Source: Entoloma clypeatum
Taxonomy: Eukaryota; Basidiomycota; Agaricomycetes; Agaricales; Entolomataceae
Direction of reading: 5' to 3'
Length of the DNA stretch: 64,000 nucleotides
Assembly (NCBI GenBank): GCA_963565915.1
Contig: OY751489.1
Location: 1,364,001 to 1,428,000 of the forward strand
Shown: positions 31,490 through 44,500 of the stretch, one piece after another
Numbering within the stretch: position 1 is the stretch's first letter
How the letters are laid out: the number at the start of each line of letters is the position of its first letter
Notes under the pieces: model-generated
Told to the model about the DNA's origin: nothing
Seen by the model: the letters and a program-made list of their open reading frames with translations, nothing else
Database searches by the model: none
Program-made: the position numbers and the translations under genes

Positions 31490-31689
31490 AAGAATTATTT
31501 TTGTGGATTTTGGTGCCACGGTTTGGGCATTGAGGGCATGATTTTCAATGATGTGCATGGCTCAGCATTGATGCCGAGCATGCTCGGCAATCGCCAAAAG
31601 TCGAACCATAACTGCCAGCAAAACCTTCCCACCCTTTTTTTATCCCCCATGACCACTCCACCCGGCAACCACATCCGCCCAAGGGGCAC

Positions 31690-32260
31690 TACTCACGCAT
31701 AACGGCCACCACTCATGCCCAATGGCCCTCTCTTCCACCCAATGGCCACCTTTCATGCCCAATGGCATCCCTTTGCACCCAACAGCGTCCCTTTGTGCCC
31801 AACGGTCCCGACTCATGCCCAATGCCATCCCTTCGCCCCCAACGCCGTCGACCCACGCCCAATGGCCGCCTTTCACACCCAATGGTCCTGACTTGCACCC
31901 ACCGCCATTGACCCATGCCACACCGTCCCTTTGCCCCCAGCACCATCCCTTTGCCCTCAACGCCATCAACCCACGCACAACAGCCACCTTTTATGCCCAA
32001 TGGCCGCCTTTTACGCCCAATGGCCGCCTCGTGTCCCCAATGGCCGCCCCTCTTGCCCAACTGCCCCGACTAGTGCCCCACAGCCCCTCTAATGCCCAAT
32101 GGCTGCCTCGCGTCCTCAACGCTGTCGACTCACACCCAGCACCCTTCCTTTGCATGCAACAGCCTCCCTTCGTGCCGTATGGCACCGCGCACCTGCCACG
32201 ACACGTGCCCAATGGCCCCCTTTCACACCCAACGGCATTGAGTCACGCCCCAGAGCACAT
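31690..32260. repeat. Second 20-bp minisatellite array
   Basis: More than 20 degenerate units of the same 20-bp repeat as 18125-18503 (TGCCCAATGGCC, CACCCAACGGCC and variants). It sits inside the hAT-like element, close to its right end. Confidence 0.82.
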
Positions 32261-32677
32261 GGGGCCGGGCTGAGCCCACTGAGAACCAATTGAGGGAGTA
32301 CAACGCGTGCGCGCAGCATCGGGCTGTGCACATGTGTCCTTAGTCTTATTTTACTTGTAATATATTGGTTTAAACCGGTTGAGACCAGTCCGGTCTCACT
32401 TCTTTGAGGTAAACGGAACCAATGCACTGGTCTTGCATCAGTCCAGTTCAGTTTTTTCGAGATCATGTGAACCAAAAAATCAGTCTCAGTCTCGGTCTCT
32501 AAATTTTGAGGGTCAAAAACTGGACCGAACTGGACTTTTAAACACTACTCAAAATATCCATTCAACTTGCTTTTCATTTGTTTTACGATTTTCTTATTGC
32601 TTGTCATGTAAGTATTGTATGAAAGGCAATACTACTTTTGTCATTTGGAACGGCGAAGGCCATTTGAGTGATCTGAA

Positions 32678-34719
32678 TCAGTTATTAGCATGGTGATAAT
32701 TCAAAATCAGAAACATGAATATCCTACCATTTGGTGTAATCAATGTTGGATCAATCACTGAGTCGTTTGCTCGATTCAACATCAAAGCTTGTATGGCAGA
32801 GGCTGGGACACTATACTGTGGGTCACCATCCAGTTGGCCATTGATCGGGGCCATGACCATCATGCCCTGTTGAACGAGTTCATTCATTTGCATTTGACCT
32901 ACAGTCACATATCCGTCACTGGCGACACTTTCAGTAAAATGTTCTTTGGCGAAAGGTCCTTCGGCGACATCACTGGCAAACATTTCTTCGGCGACATTCC
33001 TGACGGCAAATGGATCATCGGCGACATTCCTGATGGCAAATGGATCATCGGCGAAGTTGCCCTCGGCAACAATGGGGTGAACACGGCAAATGTCGCCAGT
33101 GGTTATATGACTGCTCGCCGTCCCCTCACTTCCACTGGGCCATTCTGTATCAGATGCGCGATGGCTTCCACTCCCCTGTGAGATGCTATTGCAATGGTGC
33201 TGATCGGCTCTGCCTTCGCTGTCCCCTTTGAGCTTTTGCTAGTATGGGGTATTGGCTTTCCACCTCGCGTCTGTCCTTGTTGACAATCTTCTTGAAGCGA
33301 AATGCCTTGCCTGCACCATGTTGATCCTGCCTTGATTTGACGTGTTCAAAAAAGGCCTTGATCTCCTTCTTGTGCAAGTTTCGTAGATCCTTGATAGTGA
33401 ACCCCTGTAAGAGGTATTCAGCTGCCACCAAGAGTCACGTGTTAGCTGCCAGAGTCCCAAATGGCACATGGTTAGTATGGCCAGCCGGCGCAAGAGCTGT
33501 CATACTTCCAATCAGCAGCACTCGATTGAGAACAAAATCGCTTACAGTAGTGTTTGGACAAGAACTCGTGTAGTAAGTGCTCAAGCTGACCCTTGGTCAT
33601 TGTTCCAAAAGAGACATTGGGAATGAGGGGAAACCCATTCGGCGAAAGGGATATTGTCGCCACGACGGCCAGGTGATCAGTTGCATTCACCGGAGTCAGT
33701 CTGTCATTCACTGGCGTCAGTCTTCCATTCACCGGAGTCTGTCTTCCATTTGCTGGAGTATTTGCCAGAGCATTTGCCGGAGTCAGTCTTCCAGCATCCG
33801 GCACATGTTTGAGGCCCTTAACATACTCCCCAAAAAAGCGGCACATCTCATTCACCATGGTGGCCTTGCTCTCCACAAATGACGGTGCCTTTTTACCCAT
33901 CAGTCCCGCTGAGTCCTCATGACTTTAGCCAGTTAGCCAGTTTTGTAAACTGTTGCCAACCGGTGAACATGACGCACCACATTATTCTGTATTTCCCATC
34001 CTCTCTCAGGTACCCATAAAATGTCATTGTCACTACACCCATCTCACACCAACACTTTGTGGAGAAATCCTCCACTCTCGGGGTTGCCTTGGACTTTGCT
34101 AGCCTGTTGTCATGGTTAGTTGTGTACACTGCAATCAGCAAAGACTTACCGGTGCTGTACCTCGGGAGGATTACCTTGTTCCTGATGCTGGTCCACTGGA
34201 ATTTGGATTTTCTTCTTACTCTCGGCATCCATGGCTTCATAAATATTTTTTGCGGCACTCAACCTCTGTCCAAAATGTGCTCGGAGTGCAAGATTCAGAT
34301 TCTCCACACTGAGCATCCTCTTCATTTCCTCCTTTACCTCATTCCCCTTCACCTGCCACACAACCTCCAGTCTACTCACCTTGCGATCATGTTGCCCCCT
34401 TGTGGTCACAAATGGTCTCCAGTTGTTCCAGAGCCACTTTGCAAGTCTCTGTACTATGGTTAATTAAGCCTGCAACACACATATATAGTCCAACTCATAC
34501 CTCAGTCTGCTCCTTCACTTCCTTTGGTTCTATTGGAACATCCCCATTCTGTGTCCAGTAGTTGAGCAGTGGGAGCAAGATTGAAGTTACGATCTTGCGG
34601 CGTGCTGCTGAGGATGTTGCAGAGAGGTACTCATGCTTGAAATGTTGAAAGGTGGCTCGCTCCTCTGCCGTGTACTGACAGTTGGCTCGAGGCTTCCTTT
34701 GTGGCACAAAGTCGGACAT
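32678..34719 (-). pseudogene. KDZ-neighbour gene c, divergent from the transposase
   Basis: Exon 1 starts MSDFVPQRKPRANCQYTAEE at 34719. Two canonical introns can be placed: 34449-34500 (52 bp, GTATGA to TACAG), joining KEVKEQTE to RLAKWLWNNWRP, and 34104-34149 (46 bp, GTAAGT to AACAG), joining EVQH to RLAKSKATPRVED. The N-terminal YTAEERATFQHFK...YW...NNWRP pattern is one I have seen in uncharacterised agaric proteins near KDZ elements. A frame change near 33905 leads to MGKKAPSFVESKATMVNEM and to an 18-21 bp tandem repeat read as GRLTPVN (33690-33800). The 3' part (33431 to 32678) is in several frames. Function unknown. Confidence 0.5.
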
Positions 34720-34995
34720 GGGTGGTGGGACGTGGAATTATTCAAGAAACATCCTTGATGGAACCCATTGGACATATATTGCTTTAGTGATTTTTGTGAA
34801 CACATGTTTAATACTTTGATCATTGATGTTTAATACTTTGATCATTGATGATGTACAAAAATGATAGAAGACAAGCTTTTGCGGTGACAAGTGAACACAC
34901 AGAGATCATTGTGGACATGTGTTCACCATGCGCCGTCGCATTTTTTCCCGTTTGAACCAATTCTCTCTTGTGAACCAATCCTCCCCAACCTTTCA
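34720..34995. promoter_or_regulatory. Divergent promoter region between gene c and KDZ transposase
   Basis: 276 bp separate the two divergent ATGs. It contains an exact 22-bp tandem duplication of TGTTTAATACTTTGATCATTGA (34806-34850), with a TTTGATCA word in each copy. A shared regulatory role is inference. Confidence 0.4.
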
Positions 34996-35869
34996 ATGTC
35001 GAGCCGACGATCAAAGCGACAGAAGAGAATTCATGTACATGATGAGGATGAGGATTATTAGGTGGTTACAGTAAAGAAGGTGACTGTATCGACTCGACAA
35101 GGACTAATTACCCGAGATGTTGATGTCCCACTATACCCGCCCACCAATTCCAATCTACAATCAGATGACGAGGCGGTCCAAGCACTGAGCCTGTCAGTGT
35201 TGCGATCCCTCCAGATGGCCCTTTTGGTGATGCTGGATGGGAAGGATTGGCGAGCGATGACATGAATCCAAATAGAAACAAGGTACCAGCTAATAAATGA
35301 TCTCGAGTATAATTACTAACAGGCATGGTAAAGCAACACTACTGGATGCAAGAATTTGTCCATCGTGCCGATTCCTTGTTGGCCGCATTACTCTCCCGAG
35401 AAGCTTTGCCGGCTGGTGCATCAGGAAAACAGGGCCTCTGTTATAAGGCTATATAATGGACAGTGGGATTTTCTCAGATATTATATTTTCTTATAAACAT
35501 CTGATAATCTCTGGTAATCCTCACCATATAGGATATAGCCTTATCAAAACCTCTTCAATTTCCTGATGTGGATACTGCCAGACATGCACTGGCGAGAAAA
35601 GAGCTGTGTGGAGGTGCATAGATTGTACCATAACACCTTTACTCTGTCGTGGGTGCATGCGTCATGCTCATCAACATGACCTGTTGCACTGCATTGAGTG
35701 TTGGACTGGTAGTTTCTTTTGCCGTGCCGCTTTGTGGGAGGTCAGTACATACATTCTTGTTCCGCATCATCTGGACACAGACCTCTGCCCATCATTGGAA
35801 TGGCAAGTCACATTCTTGGAAGAACTTCAGATCCAGCAAGATGAGAAGGAACAGCATCGACTCATGGCG

Positions 35870-36055
35870 ACAACCTTTGCCGGTGAGAATGCATTTGCCG
35901 GTGGGAATGCATTTGCCAGTGACACTCCATTTGCCAGTAACACTACATTTGCCAGTGACACTACATTTGCTGGTGACACTACATTTGCTGGTGACACTAA
36001 CTTTGCCAATGACGATACATTGGCCAATGACACTACCTTTGCCGGTCCTACTGCC
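35870..36055 (+). repeat. 18-bp tandem repeat inside the transposase
   Basis: About ten degenerate copies of ACATTTGCCGGTGACACT encode NAFAGG, TTFASD or TTFAGD hexapeptides between the CxC2 cluster and the core. GCCGG alternates with GCCAG and GCTGG. Confidence 0.8.
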
Positions 36056-37520
36056 AATGGGGTGGACGATGATAATACTGACTACCCAAGTACCGAACTT
36101 GGTGAGGATGACGATGAGGACAGCAACTTGATGCCATGCCACGGATATCTCACTGAGAATCCCCTGAAGGCAGCACCCTTCACCAACAACTCAACGGCCG
36201 GCGATTCAGCTGCCACCGAGGCACACACTAGTTCCATCCCCACCATACCCCAGCATGACTCATTGCTCAACCACTATGTGTGTGTTGTTCACCCTAATGG
36301 GATCCATCATCTTGCGCTGGTTACCTGTCAGTGCCAAGGCCAGGAGAGTGTTCACGGCGACCTGATGCACTGTCGCCTGGTGCCAACAACCTTCATCTGG
36401 TACAGAACTCTGTTCTCTGTCGCTGTTCTGGATGATTTTCGCCTTTTGAACCTTGAGTGCAAGGCCCGGCATACCAATACTTTCAAAAGCTTCGTCAACT
36501 CACATTTCCCATGGCACCTCTGAAGGCACCCAACCTCTATCAAGAACTGCTTCGGCTGTCGCGCATCTGGCGCTGGTTGAAGAAGAAGAAGTGGGCTGGT
36601 CATGGCCACAGAAAAGCGACTGGTGAACAGATGGCACCCGCCAAATTTGGCAACTTCTGTCCAGCATGTCCCCAACCAGGAATCAATCTCCCAGAACACT
36701 GGAAAGAGGATCCACGACGGTAGGTGCATCATCCCAATATCGTGTTCCTTGATGAATCAAATGCACAGGTGGGTGTACAATCAGTCTTTTGTCGCCGACG
36801 GCAACTTCAAGGCTGACCATGTTTGGCAAAAAACCTCCGGCGAGGTGTGGCTGGATGAGGGTGCTGGTATGATGTCAAAGCGTGAAGACTATCTTGGATT
36901 CCTGAAAACCGCCATAGAGCGCCTCACAGTATGAAAGTTTCTGCATTGTTATACAGCCCAGAGATGCTGAAAAATTGATCTCTAGAAGGCACCATGTGAG
37001 AACCAGTTTCGTGCCATTGAGCTTGCTATGCTTGGCTCCAAGGCATGCGACATCACTGGCATCATCGCTGTTGCCTGTGCACGGCATGGGTGTTTTGTCC
37101 CCAATGTGATTGCCAATCTGTTCAAGGGTGAGGGCCAAAAAAATGCTGACTGGGTTCTTCTTATGGGTATCAAGTATGGCAATGTGGATGTGGAACAGAT
37201 CGTCATGATCATCTATGACATCGTCTGTCAATACTTTGTCTACCTTTATGACCGCATTGGTCACCTCCTCCCCCCTGGCCTGGTGCTTGACTGGGCTATT
37301 GGCCTCTTTCATGTACATGGCCACAAGGAAGAATGTTTTTTCCAGTATGCCACGTCCTTCATTCCTGGCGCCGCCGTCACTGCCGGTGAAATACTCGAGA
37401 CTCTGTGGTCAAATTTGAACGTCATTACAACAACAGTACAGACGGCTACACTGGCAAATAGGGCCAAAACCATTGATGACCATGCAACAGACTCAAATCA
37501 CAAGAAGATGTTGAACATGG

Positions 37521-37833
37521 GTAAGTATTCCACAATCATCCCTTTCTTGTTTCCCTGATGATTTCTTCACTGACATCCTTTCACCGACATTCTTTTGCCG
37601 ATCATCCCTTTTGCCGGTCCTTTCTTTTGCCAATCCTTCCTTTTGCCAATCCTTTCTTCTGCTGATCCTTCCTTTTGCTGGTCCTTCTTTTCACCAGTCC
37701 TTCTTTTCGCCGACATTGTTTCGCTGATCCTTCCTTTTGCCGTCCTTCCTTTCACCAGTTACCATCCTTTCGCCAGTACATGTTCGCCGTTTTGCCAGTC
37801 TCAGTACATGTCTTGTGCCGGCGACATGTCCAG
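37521..37833 (+). repeat. Intron expanded by TTTTGCCG-type repeats
   Basis: GTAAGT donor and TCCAG acceptor define a 313-bp intron, five times the usual length here. It is filled with about 12 degenerate copies of TCCTTCCTTTTGCCGATCC and TTTCGCCAGT variants. Confidence 0.65.
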
Positions 37834-38774
37834 GCGAGATCAATGTCTCATGCCTTGATGGACTACTTCGTTAAGATGATGACGGCAATCACCCATGATC
37901 ATGTGAACAACTGGGAGACAGAAATTAAAGCTGCTGCAGCACGTCGCCTCGCCGATGTCATGGCAATGGATATTCTACGCACTCGTACAACCGATCCCGA
38001 GGAGCCTGTCGACATAATGCCAAGTGAGGTGCACACCCCAGTGGAAGAATGGATAAGAATGGCCCTCAATATCAAAGAGAAACAGTGCATGTTTTATGTG
38101 TCACTCACTCGTAATCCTTCTGATTGCTGGGCAGGATTGAGTTAGAGGACCATCTCCGGCATTGGAAAAAGAACCCTCAGCCTGAAGATGCAAAACAGAT
38201 TGAACACCTTCAAGATAATCTCACATCCCAGCTGACTGTGCTTGATACATTGCAACAGCAGGTTGGGGTGCTGGGAACAGTGGCACCAGATACATCAACA
38301 TCAGATGATCTGACAGCCTTTGACAATCTTGATGATGATGAGCATGAAGGTGAGAGCGATGACGACGGCGACATCCCTGGCCGCTATACTGTCACCGGCA
38401 ACCTCCCACATGAACACCGGCCACTTGTCTTGCCTTCCACTGCGTCTGGTCGCAATCAAGCTCACTGTGCTGTAGAGGTGGCTGAGCGAACAAGGCAGGC
38501 CACACAACATCTCAATGCACTTCGGACCATCATCACCGACAAATCCTTTCACTACTCCCATGTCATCCGAGTAGCACCCCGAAAAAGTGTCAAAACTCGA
38601 GCTTGAGCCGCAATCATCAAGCTCAATCAGCAGATTTCTTTCCATTCTCGAGTATATACACAATGCAGGGCGGCCCTCTGCCGGCTGCAAGCTTTGCCGG
38701 TGTTATATCCGTCTCCGAATCTCCGATCCACTCCGATCATCCTCCGACATTTCCGGCTGCCCAATCCGTTTCCA

Positions 38775-40840
38775 TGTCCGAGGAACCTCTGGACCTCTCC
38801 CATATCCCAGAGGAATATCATGATTTTGCCGATGTTTTTAGCAAGACAAAAGCAGACACCCTCGCTCCGCATCGTCCGTATGACCTCCACATCGAGTTAG
38901 AAGACGGATCGAGGCCCCTATTGGCCCTATGTACTCCATTTCACAATCCGAACTATCTGCCCTGCAAAACTTCATAGATGAACATTTGGCCATTGGTTTC
39001 ATTTGCCCCTCTCGCTCTCCGCACGGCGCTCCGGTCCTCTTTGTTCAAAAGAAGGACGGTTCCCTCCGCCTGTGCGTCAACTATCGGGGCCTGAACAAAG
39101 TTACCAAGAAGGATCGATACCCTCTTCCGCTCATCTCCGACCTCCTTTCCACTACCGGAAAAGCGCGTGTTTATACCACTCTCGATCTCTGGCATGCATA
39201 TCATCTTGTCCACATTGCCGACGGAGATGAATGGAAAACTGCTTTCCGCACTCGTTACGGATCGTTTGAATGGCTTGTTATGCCTTTTGGACTATCCAAC
39301 GCCCCTGCCGCTTTTCAGCAATTTGTGAATGATATCTTCAGTGACCTCCTCGATGTTACAGTGGTGGTCTACCTCGATGACATTCTCATTTACTCCGACG
39401 ACCCCACCAAGCACCCCGACGATGTCAAGGAAGTTCTCCGACGTCTCTGCAAGAACGGACTTTACGTCCGCTCCGACAAGTGCGAATTTTCTGTCGACAC
39501 AGTCGAATATCTTGGTTTCATCCTTTCTCCCTCCAGTCTCCGCATGTCCGAAACCAAGGTGAAGACCATTCAAGAGTGGCCTGAACCTCGAAAAGTGAAG
39601 GACGTACAGTCTTTCCTTGGATTCGCGAATTTCTATCGACGTTTCATTCACGGTTATTTGGACATCGTTGTTCCGCTCACCCGACTCACCCGGAAGGGTA
39701 CTCTGTTCTGTTTCTCCGACTCCGCATGGAGTGCATTCAACGAGTTGAAGCTCGCTTTTACCAAAGCACTGGTCCTCACTCATTGGATTCCTGATCGACC
39801 TATTATCATCGAGACGGACGCCTCCGACTACGCACTTGGTGCTATTTTGTCCATCCGGACCTCCGACAAGGAGATACACCCAGTAGTGTTCCACTCCCGC
39901 ACCTTCACCACCCCGGAACTCAACTACGACACGCATGACAAGGAGTTACTTTCTATCCATGAAGCATTCAAGGTATGGCGACATTACCTTGAAGGCTCCG
40001 CTGCTCCGATCAATGTTGTCACGGACCACAAGAACCTGGAGTACTTCGCCACTACAAAGGTTCTCACCCGCCGACAGGCCCGGTGGTCCGAGTTCCTCTC
40101 TCAGTTCAATCTCTTGATTTGCTTCCGCCCCGGACGTCTCGGTACCAAACTGGACTCTTTGACTACACGATGGGACGTCTATCCCAAAGAGGGGAATAGC
40201 GACTATGTGTCGGTAAATCCAAGCAACTTCCGACCAGTCTTTTCCCAAGAACAGCCGCCCGCACCCCTCCGAGCTACGGAGTTGTTCACCCCTGTTCTCC
40301 GTGCCACAGTCATAATGGACATTGAACAGTTGCACTCCGACATCCTCCGTTCACTCCCATCCGACCCAATCTATGCCAACCATCTCAAGGAGCCCAAACC
40401 GCACTGGTCCATAGACTCCGACGGTTTCCTCCGTCATAGTGGTCGCATTTACGTCCCCGACTCTGATAACCTCCAGCTCCGCACCCTCCGCAACAAGCAC
40501 GACCATATTCTCTCCAGACACCCCGGACAGAACAAGACAGTTAGTCTCATTCAACGAGATTATACTTGGCCTGGTGTTCGAGACTTTGTCAAAAAGTACT
40601 GCAAATCCTGCACCACTTGCATGCGCTCTAAACCTCAACGCCACAAGCCCTATGGTATGCTGAAGCAACTCCCAGTTCCGAACCTTCCGTGGAACTCCAT
40701 ATCCATGGACTTCATCGAGACACTTCCGACCTCCGGCGGTTTTGACGCAATCCTTGTTATTGTTGACCAAATGACAAAACAAAGCATTTTTGTTCCGACT
40801 ACGATCCACTGCACCTCCGAAGATCTAGCCACCTTGTTCA
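38775..40840 (+). pseudogene. Gypsy E RT, RNase H and integrase N-terminal part
   Basis: A leading block [21 protein letters not shown] (38790-38850) precedes RT. One base is lost near 38930, and then a long open frame starts. RT: GAPVLFVQKKDGSLRL, YTTLDLWHAYHLVHIADG, PFGLSNAPAAFQQFVND and the catalytic YLDDILIYS (39371). RNase H: IIIETDASDYALGAIL and VTDHKNLEYFATT. Integrase zinc site: HPGQNKTVSLIQRDY...CKSCTTC. First catalytic Asp: SISMDFIETLP (40705). The frame stops at 40840 where Copia F entered and continues at 52220. Confidence 0.9.
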
Positions 40841-41151
40841 TGTTGAAACTTTTCCATCACATAGATTAGATTAGATTAGATTACATCACGTGACCTTTAC
40901 ACATCTTCGATTACATACTTGTTTGGTTGGTACAAACAGTAGTACGGTATATAAGACCAGGAAACTGTCAATATCAACAAGTTGTCTCTTGACTCTTAAC
41001 CAGCTCCATCGCTCTTATCAGCCTCAACCGCTCTCACCAGCCTCACCCTCCCAAACCATGTAAGTGGCTAGAGCGTTTAAGTAGAGTACTTCCACACTAT
41101 AGCTATGTTGCTCAGTACGCCTGTGGCTAGCGCCCAGGTGGAACTTCAACA
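40841..41151 (+). repeat. 5' LTR of Copia F
   Basis: TGTTGAAACTTTTCC to AACTTCAACA. It contains (AGATT)4 at 40864, a CACGTGA word at about 40889 and the TATA box at 40948. Confidence 0.92.
40948..40955 (+). promoter_or_regulatory. TATA box in the Copia F/G/H LTR
   Basis: TATATAAG in the LTR, conserved at the same place in Copia H (59038-59045) and, on the minus strand, in Copia G. It fits the expected LTR promoter position. Confidence 0.6.
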
Positions 41152-41164
41152 GGTTATGGGCCCC
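41152..41164 (+). other. Primer-binding site of Copia F
   Basis: GGTTATGGGCCCC starts at the first base after the LTR. It is complementary to the anticodon stem-loop of initiator Met tRNA, the half-tRNA priming known for Drosophila copia. The same site is found at 50276-50288 (minus) and 59241-59253. Confidence 0.7.
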
Positions 41165-41524
41165 GGATAGCAGAGGGACTTGGGAACGCTGGCAACAGCA
41201 AGTACCTGCCCACTCTACCCTGGTTGACAAAAGAACCGATCAAAAAGATCTAGGTTCTGAGTCTTACTTCTTCACACATGAACCTGGGAACGTCATTACG
41301 ACAAGTACCTGTCATGAAGCGTCCCTAAGGGGATTGACTTAGTACACATCATGTGGAAACATTGATTGTACCTCACACACTTCTGACAAAAAAAGGGTTT
41401 TTCCCACAACCGCTATTCCTAAAGGGAATATGTTATGAGGAATCATTTATTTGTTTTCTCTAAAAAATCAAATTCATAAAAGAACATCACTGATTGGGAA
41501 CAACTCCTTTTAGATTCATTAAAA

Positions 41525-44500
41525 ATGTCTACCTCTCGTTCTGCTCTTGACATCATCACCCCCTTCAATGGCATCGACTACCAAAGCTGGGCCGAAAGGA
41601 TGAAGTCCTACCTCCTCCATCAAGGAGTCTGGCGCCTTGTTTCTGGCGACATCCCCCGCCCTGTCATCACTGACTTCACCACCACGGTCTCCACCCCTGG
41701 GGCCACTGCTGCTGCTCCCCCTGTGCTGGCTACCACGGTCGACCAGCCCGGCTTCCGCAAGGAAGAAAAAGCCTGGATCAGGGACGATGACGTAGCTCTC
41801 AGGGCGATACGCCTGAAGGTCTCTGAGGCGATCAGACGCCACATCAAGGACAGCACCTCAGCGCTTAACGCATGGACAACATTGAAAGATGCCTATGCCA
41901 AGGTATCCCCGGCCATTATCTTCGGTGACTTCAAGGCCGCCGCTACCTTCAAACTATCTGGACGCGACCCCGTGCCTGAAATCGAGCGCCTGGGGTCACT
42001 CTTTGCTCGTCTCAGTGAGTCGAAGTTCGACATGCCCGACATGATGCAAGCAATGATCCTTGCCAACGCCATCCCTGACGCATGGTCCTCGCTCTCCACC
42101 ACTCTCTTCCAGGTGTACGATGCTGACGACTTCACATGGAAAGGAGTTGCCGAAAGCATCATTTCGGAATACAGGCGCAAGTATTCGGTCGGGTCTACTC
42201 ATATGTCCAATGAGCAGGCCAAGAAAATTTCCGGGACAAAGCGCAAGGGGCAGGACCCCAAATGGGAAAAGCAGCAAAAGCCGAGTACCTCGCAGAACGA
42301 CGCTGACAAGCAGCCTAACTCGACCGACCCTAGTACCACTTTTGAAAAGAAGAAGGGAAGAGGATGCTGGCGCAACCAGAAGAAAAACGCCAACACTGCG
42401 GACAACACGTCCGACCATGTGGAAGAAACGGTTGAGTTTGTTGCTCCCGCCATCCACTTCCCTCCTCTTCCGACACCGTCCTTCACCACCATCACTGGCC
42501 ATGGGAAAATGACAAGTACCACACAGCCCGATTCCGGAAAAATGCAGTCGCTCCTGCAATGCATGAACCCCCCTCCTTCTCAGTACACTGGGCTTCCATC
42601 TGGAAAACCGTCCATGTGGAAAAAGAACGATCACATCTGCAAACTTGCGCGGAACATTGGTGCTCGTCCCTCAGGGTCGAACCTTCAAATTCTGGATACA
42701 ATTATCCCAGAAGAAGATGGAAGACCATCCAAGCAGCGTCGAGTCACTCCACCCTTGGATGACTTGCTCAGGATGATGGACATAGATCATCAAAGCGAGC
42801 GGATGGCCGGAACAATTCGAAGATGGGCTGATCGAACTTGACGGTTCGTCACATCCTTCTCTCAAACTTGACCAAATGGGAAACACTAATAATCATGCAC
42901 AGACGTTTGAACATATATTAGCTAGTACCAATGCAGATAGTATAGATCTCTTTAGTGATGATCTGTACAAAAAATATATCAAACATTTCGTGTCCTGCAC
43001 ACACTGCAAAGAGAAAGAACGCGCTCAGTGGATCTTAGATTCCGGCGCATCATTACACTTTACCCATGAGTTTAAAGACTTCGCATATTACAGGCCTCTC
43101 AAGGCTAAGCGATTTGTCCAAACAGCTGCAAAGGGAAAGAAACTGGAAATTCTCGGAGTTGGGGCCGTTCCAGTATGGCATACCCTAAATGGGGAAAAAA
43201 CCCATCTTCTCCGACCTGTATTCTACATTCTGGACATGGACACACGCCTATTGTCCCTAGGCGTCTTCCTTAATCACGGTTACAAAGTAGACGGAATGCG
43301 TGGAGAAATTAACATCTCCAAAGGACAGAACAAAATACAGTTCTCGCCTCACATTCTCGGAAAAACCATTTATTGGTTAGACACTGAAATACGCCATGAC
43401 CAAATCCACGTGATCTCTAGCGAAATCACTGTTGAAACCTGGCATAAACGCCTTGGCCACCCAAATGACCAGGCGCTCAATAAGATTCCCACCAGTACCA
43501 AAGGAGTACCCAGAACGTTAGTACGTGAGAAATTACAGGAAAGCTGCACGGGGTGCCTAAAAGGGAAAATGCTGAATCAATCTTATCCCAACTCGATGAC
43601 AAGGGCTGTCAAACCCTTTGATTTGATCCATTCGGATTTGAAGGAGATATCCACGGCATCGTACCATAAGTACAAATATTTCCTTACCTTTTTGGACAAT
43701 TTTTCTTCCCATGTCTGGGTCGTCTTGCTCAGGAAAAAGTCAGGCGCTGTCACGGCGCTGAAACAATTCCTTGCGATGATCCAGAATCAATTCGCTGCCA
43801 CCCCTAAAAAATGGCGGGTTGATGGAGGTGGAGAATTTGATGAATACAAGGATGTACTTGCCGATCATGGAATTCTGATTGACGTCACACTCCCATATCA
43901 GCATCAGCAGAATGGTAGAGCAGAACGGATAAATTGAACTCTGTGGGAAAAATCTCAGGCATTGCGTTTCGACGCATGTCTACTGCCGATGTGGTGGGAA
44001 TTCTGTTTGGAACATGCAGCATTTCTATACAACAGAACCCCCATGCGGCGCCTTGAATGGAAAACCCCTTATTTCAGGGTGACCAATGAGATCCCCGACA
44101 TGTCCAGTGTCAGAGTCTTCGGATGCCAAGCATACATATATATCCCAAAAGAAAAACGCAGAAACTCCCTGGAGTCAAGATCTCGATTGATGATTTATCT
44201 GGGATCAAAACCAGGGGTCAAAGGATACTGCTTCATGGATCCTGAGACCAACACGATTTTCATGGGCGGGAAAGCTATCTTTGATGAAAGCAAGTACCCT
44301 AGATGCCACATCAACCCTTTGCCAGAAAACCATCCAGAAATGGAAAACCCAGAGCCGGCTGATGAGTTTGAGGATCTCATCCCCAGCAGCAACGACGACG
44401 ATAGTCACAACAAAACACCTCATGACCCAGTTCCCATTGAACAGGATCACCCTGAATCAGACGATGATTTGCCACGTAGCGAGCCCGATGACGAGCCACG

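Larger units (their letters stand above)
30132..32547. mobile_element. Probable hAT-type element (2.4 kb) without transposase
   Basis: The left end TAGTGTTTCAAGGTCCAGTT and the right end (inverted TAGTGTTTAAAAGTCCAGTT) match at 16 of 20 bases and resemble the MITE at 16198. ACCGGT/CCAGTC words crowd both subterminal parts. No TSD is visible (CTCGCGCG left, CTCAAAAT right), so either flanking sequence has changed or two different copies are joined. The interior is AT-rich non-coding DNA (30500-31490) followed by the 20-bp minisatellite. I see no transposase. Confidence 0.5.
34996..38700 (+). pseudogene. KDZ transposase with CxC2 cysteine cluster, 5' and central part
   Basis: KDZ (Kyakuja-Dileera-Zisupton) cut-and-paste transposase. 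It starts MSSRRSKRQKRIHVH, a typical basic N-terminus, with TAG at codon 22. A CxC2-type cluster follows: TCTGEKRAVWRCIDC, CRGCMRHAHQHDLLHCIECW (35585-35700), then the 18-bp repeats. Next are VVHPNGIHHLALVTC, AVLDDFRLLNLECK, FCPACPQPGINLPEHW and FVADGNFKADH. An intron of 57 bp (36929-36985) leads into the core DITGIIAVACARHGCFVPN, YDIVCQYFVYLYDR, LFHVHGHKEECFFQY, AVTAGEILETLWSNLN and DDHATDSNHKKML. A 313-bp repeat-filled intron (37521-37833) follows. A TGA (CGA in the expected frame) lies at 38604. Gypsy E splits the gene at 38701. Decayed, but nearly complete. Confidence 0.85.

Noticed and set aside
31690..32273. Long open frames over the second minisatellite on both strands
   Set aside because: They follow from the repeat unit having few stop codons. 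There is no start context or conserved domain.
30124..32555. TSD for the 2.4-kb hAT-like element
   Set aside because: CTCGCGCG and CTCAAAAT share only three bases.
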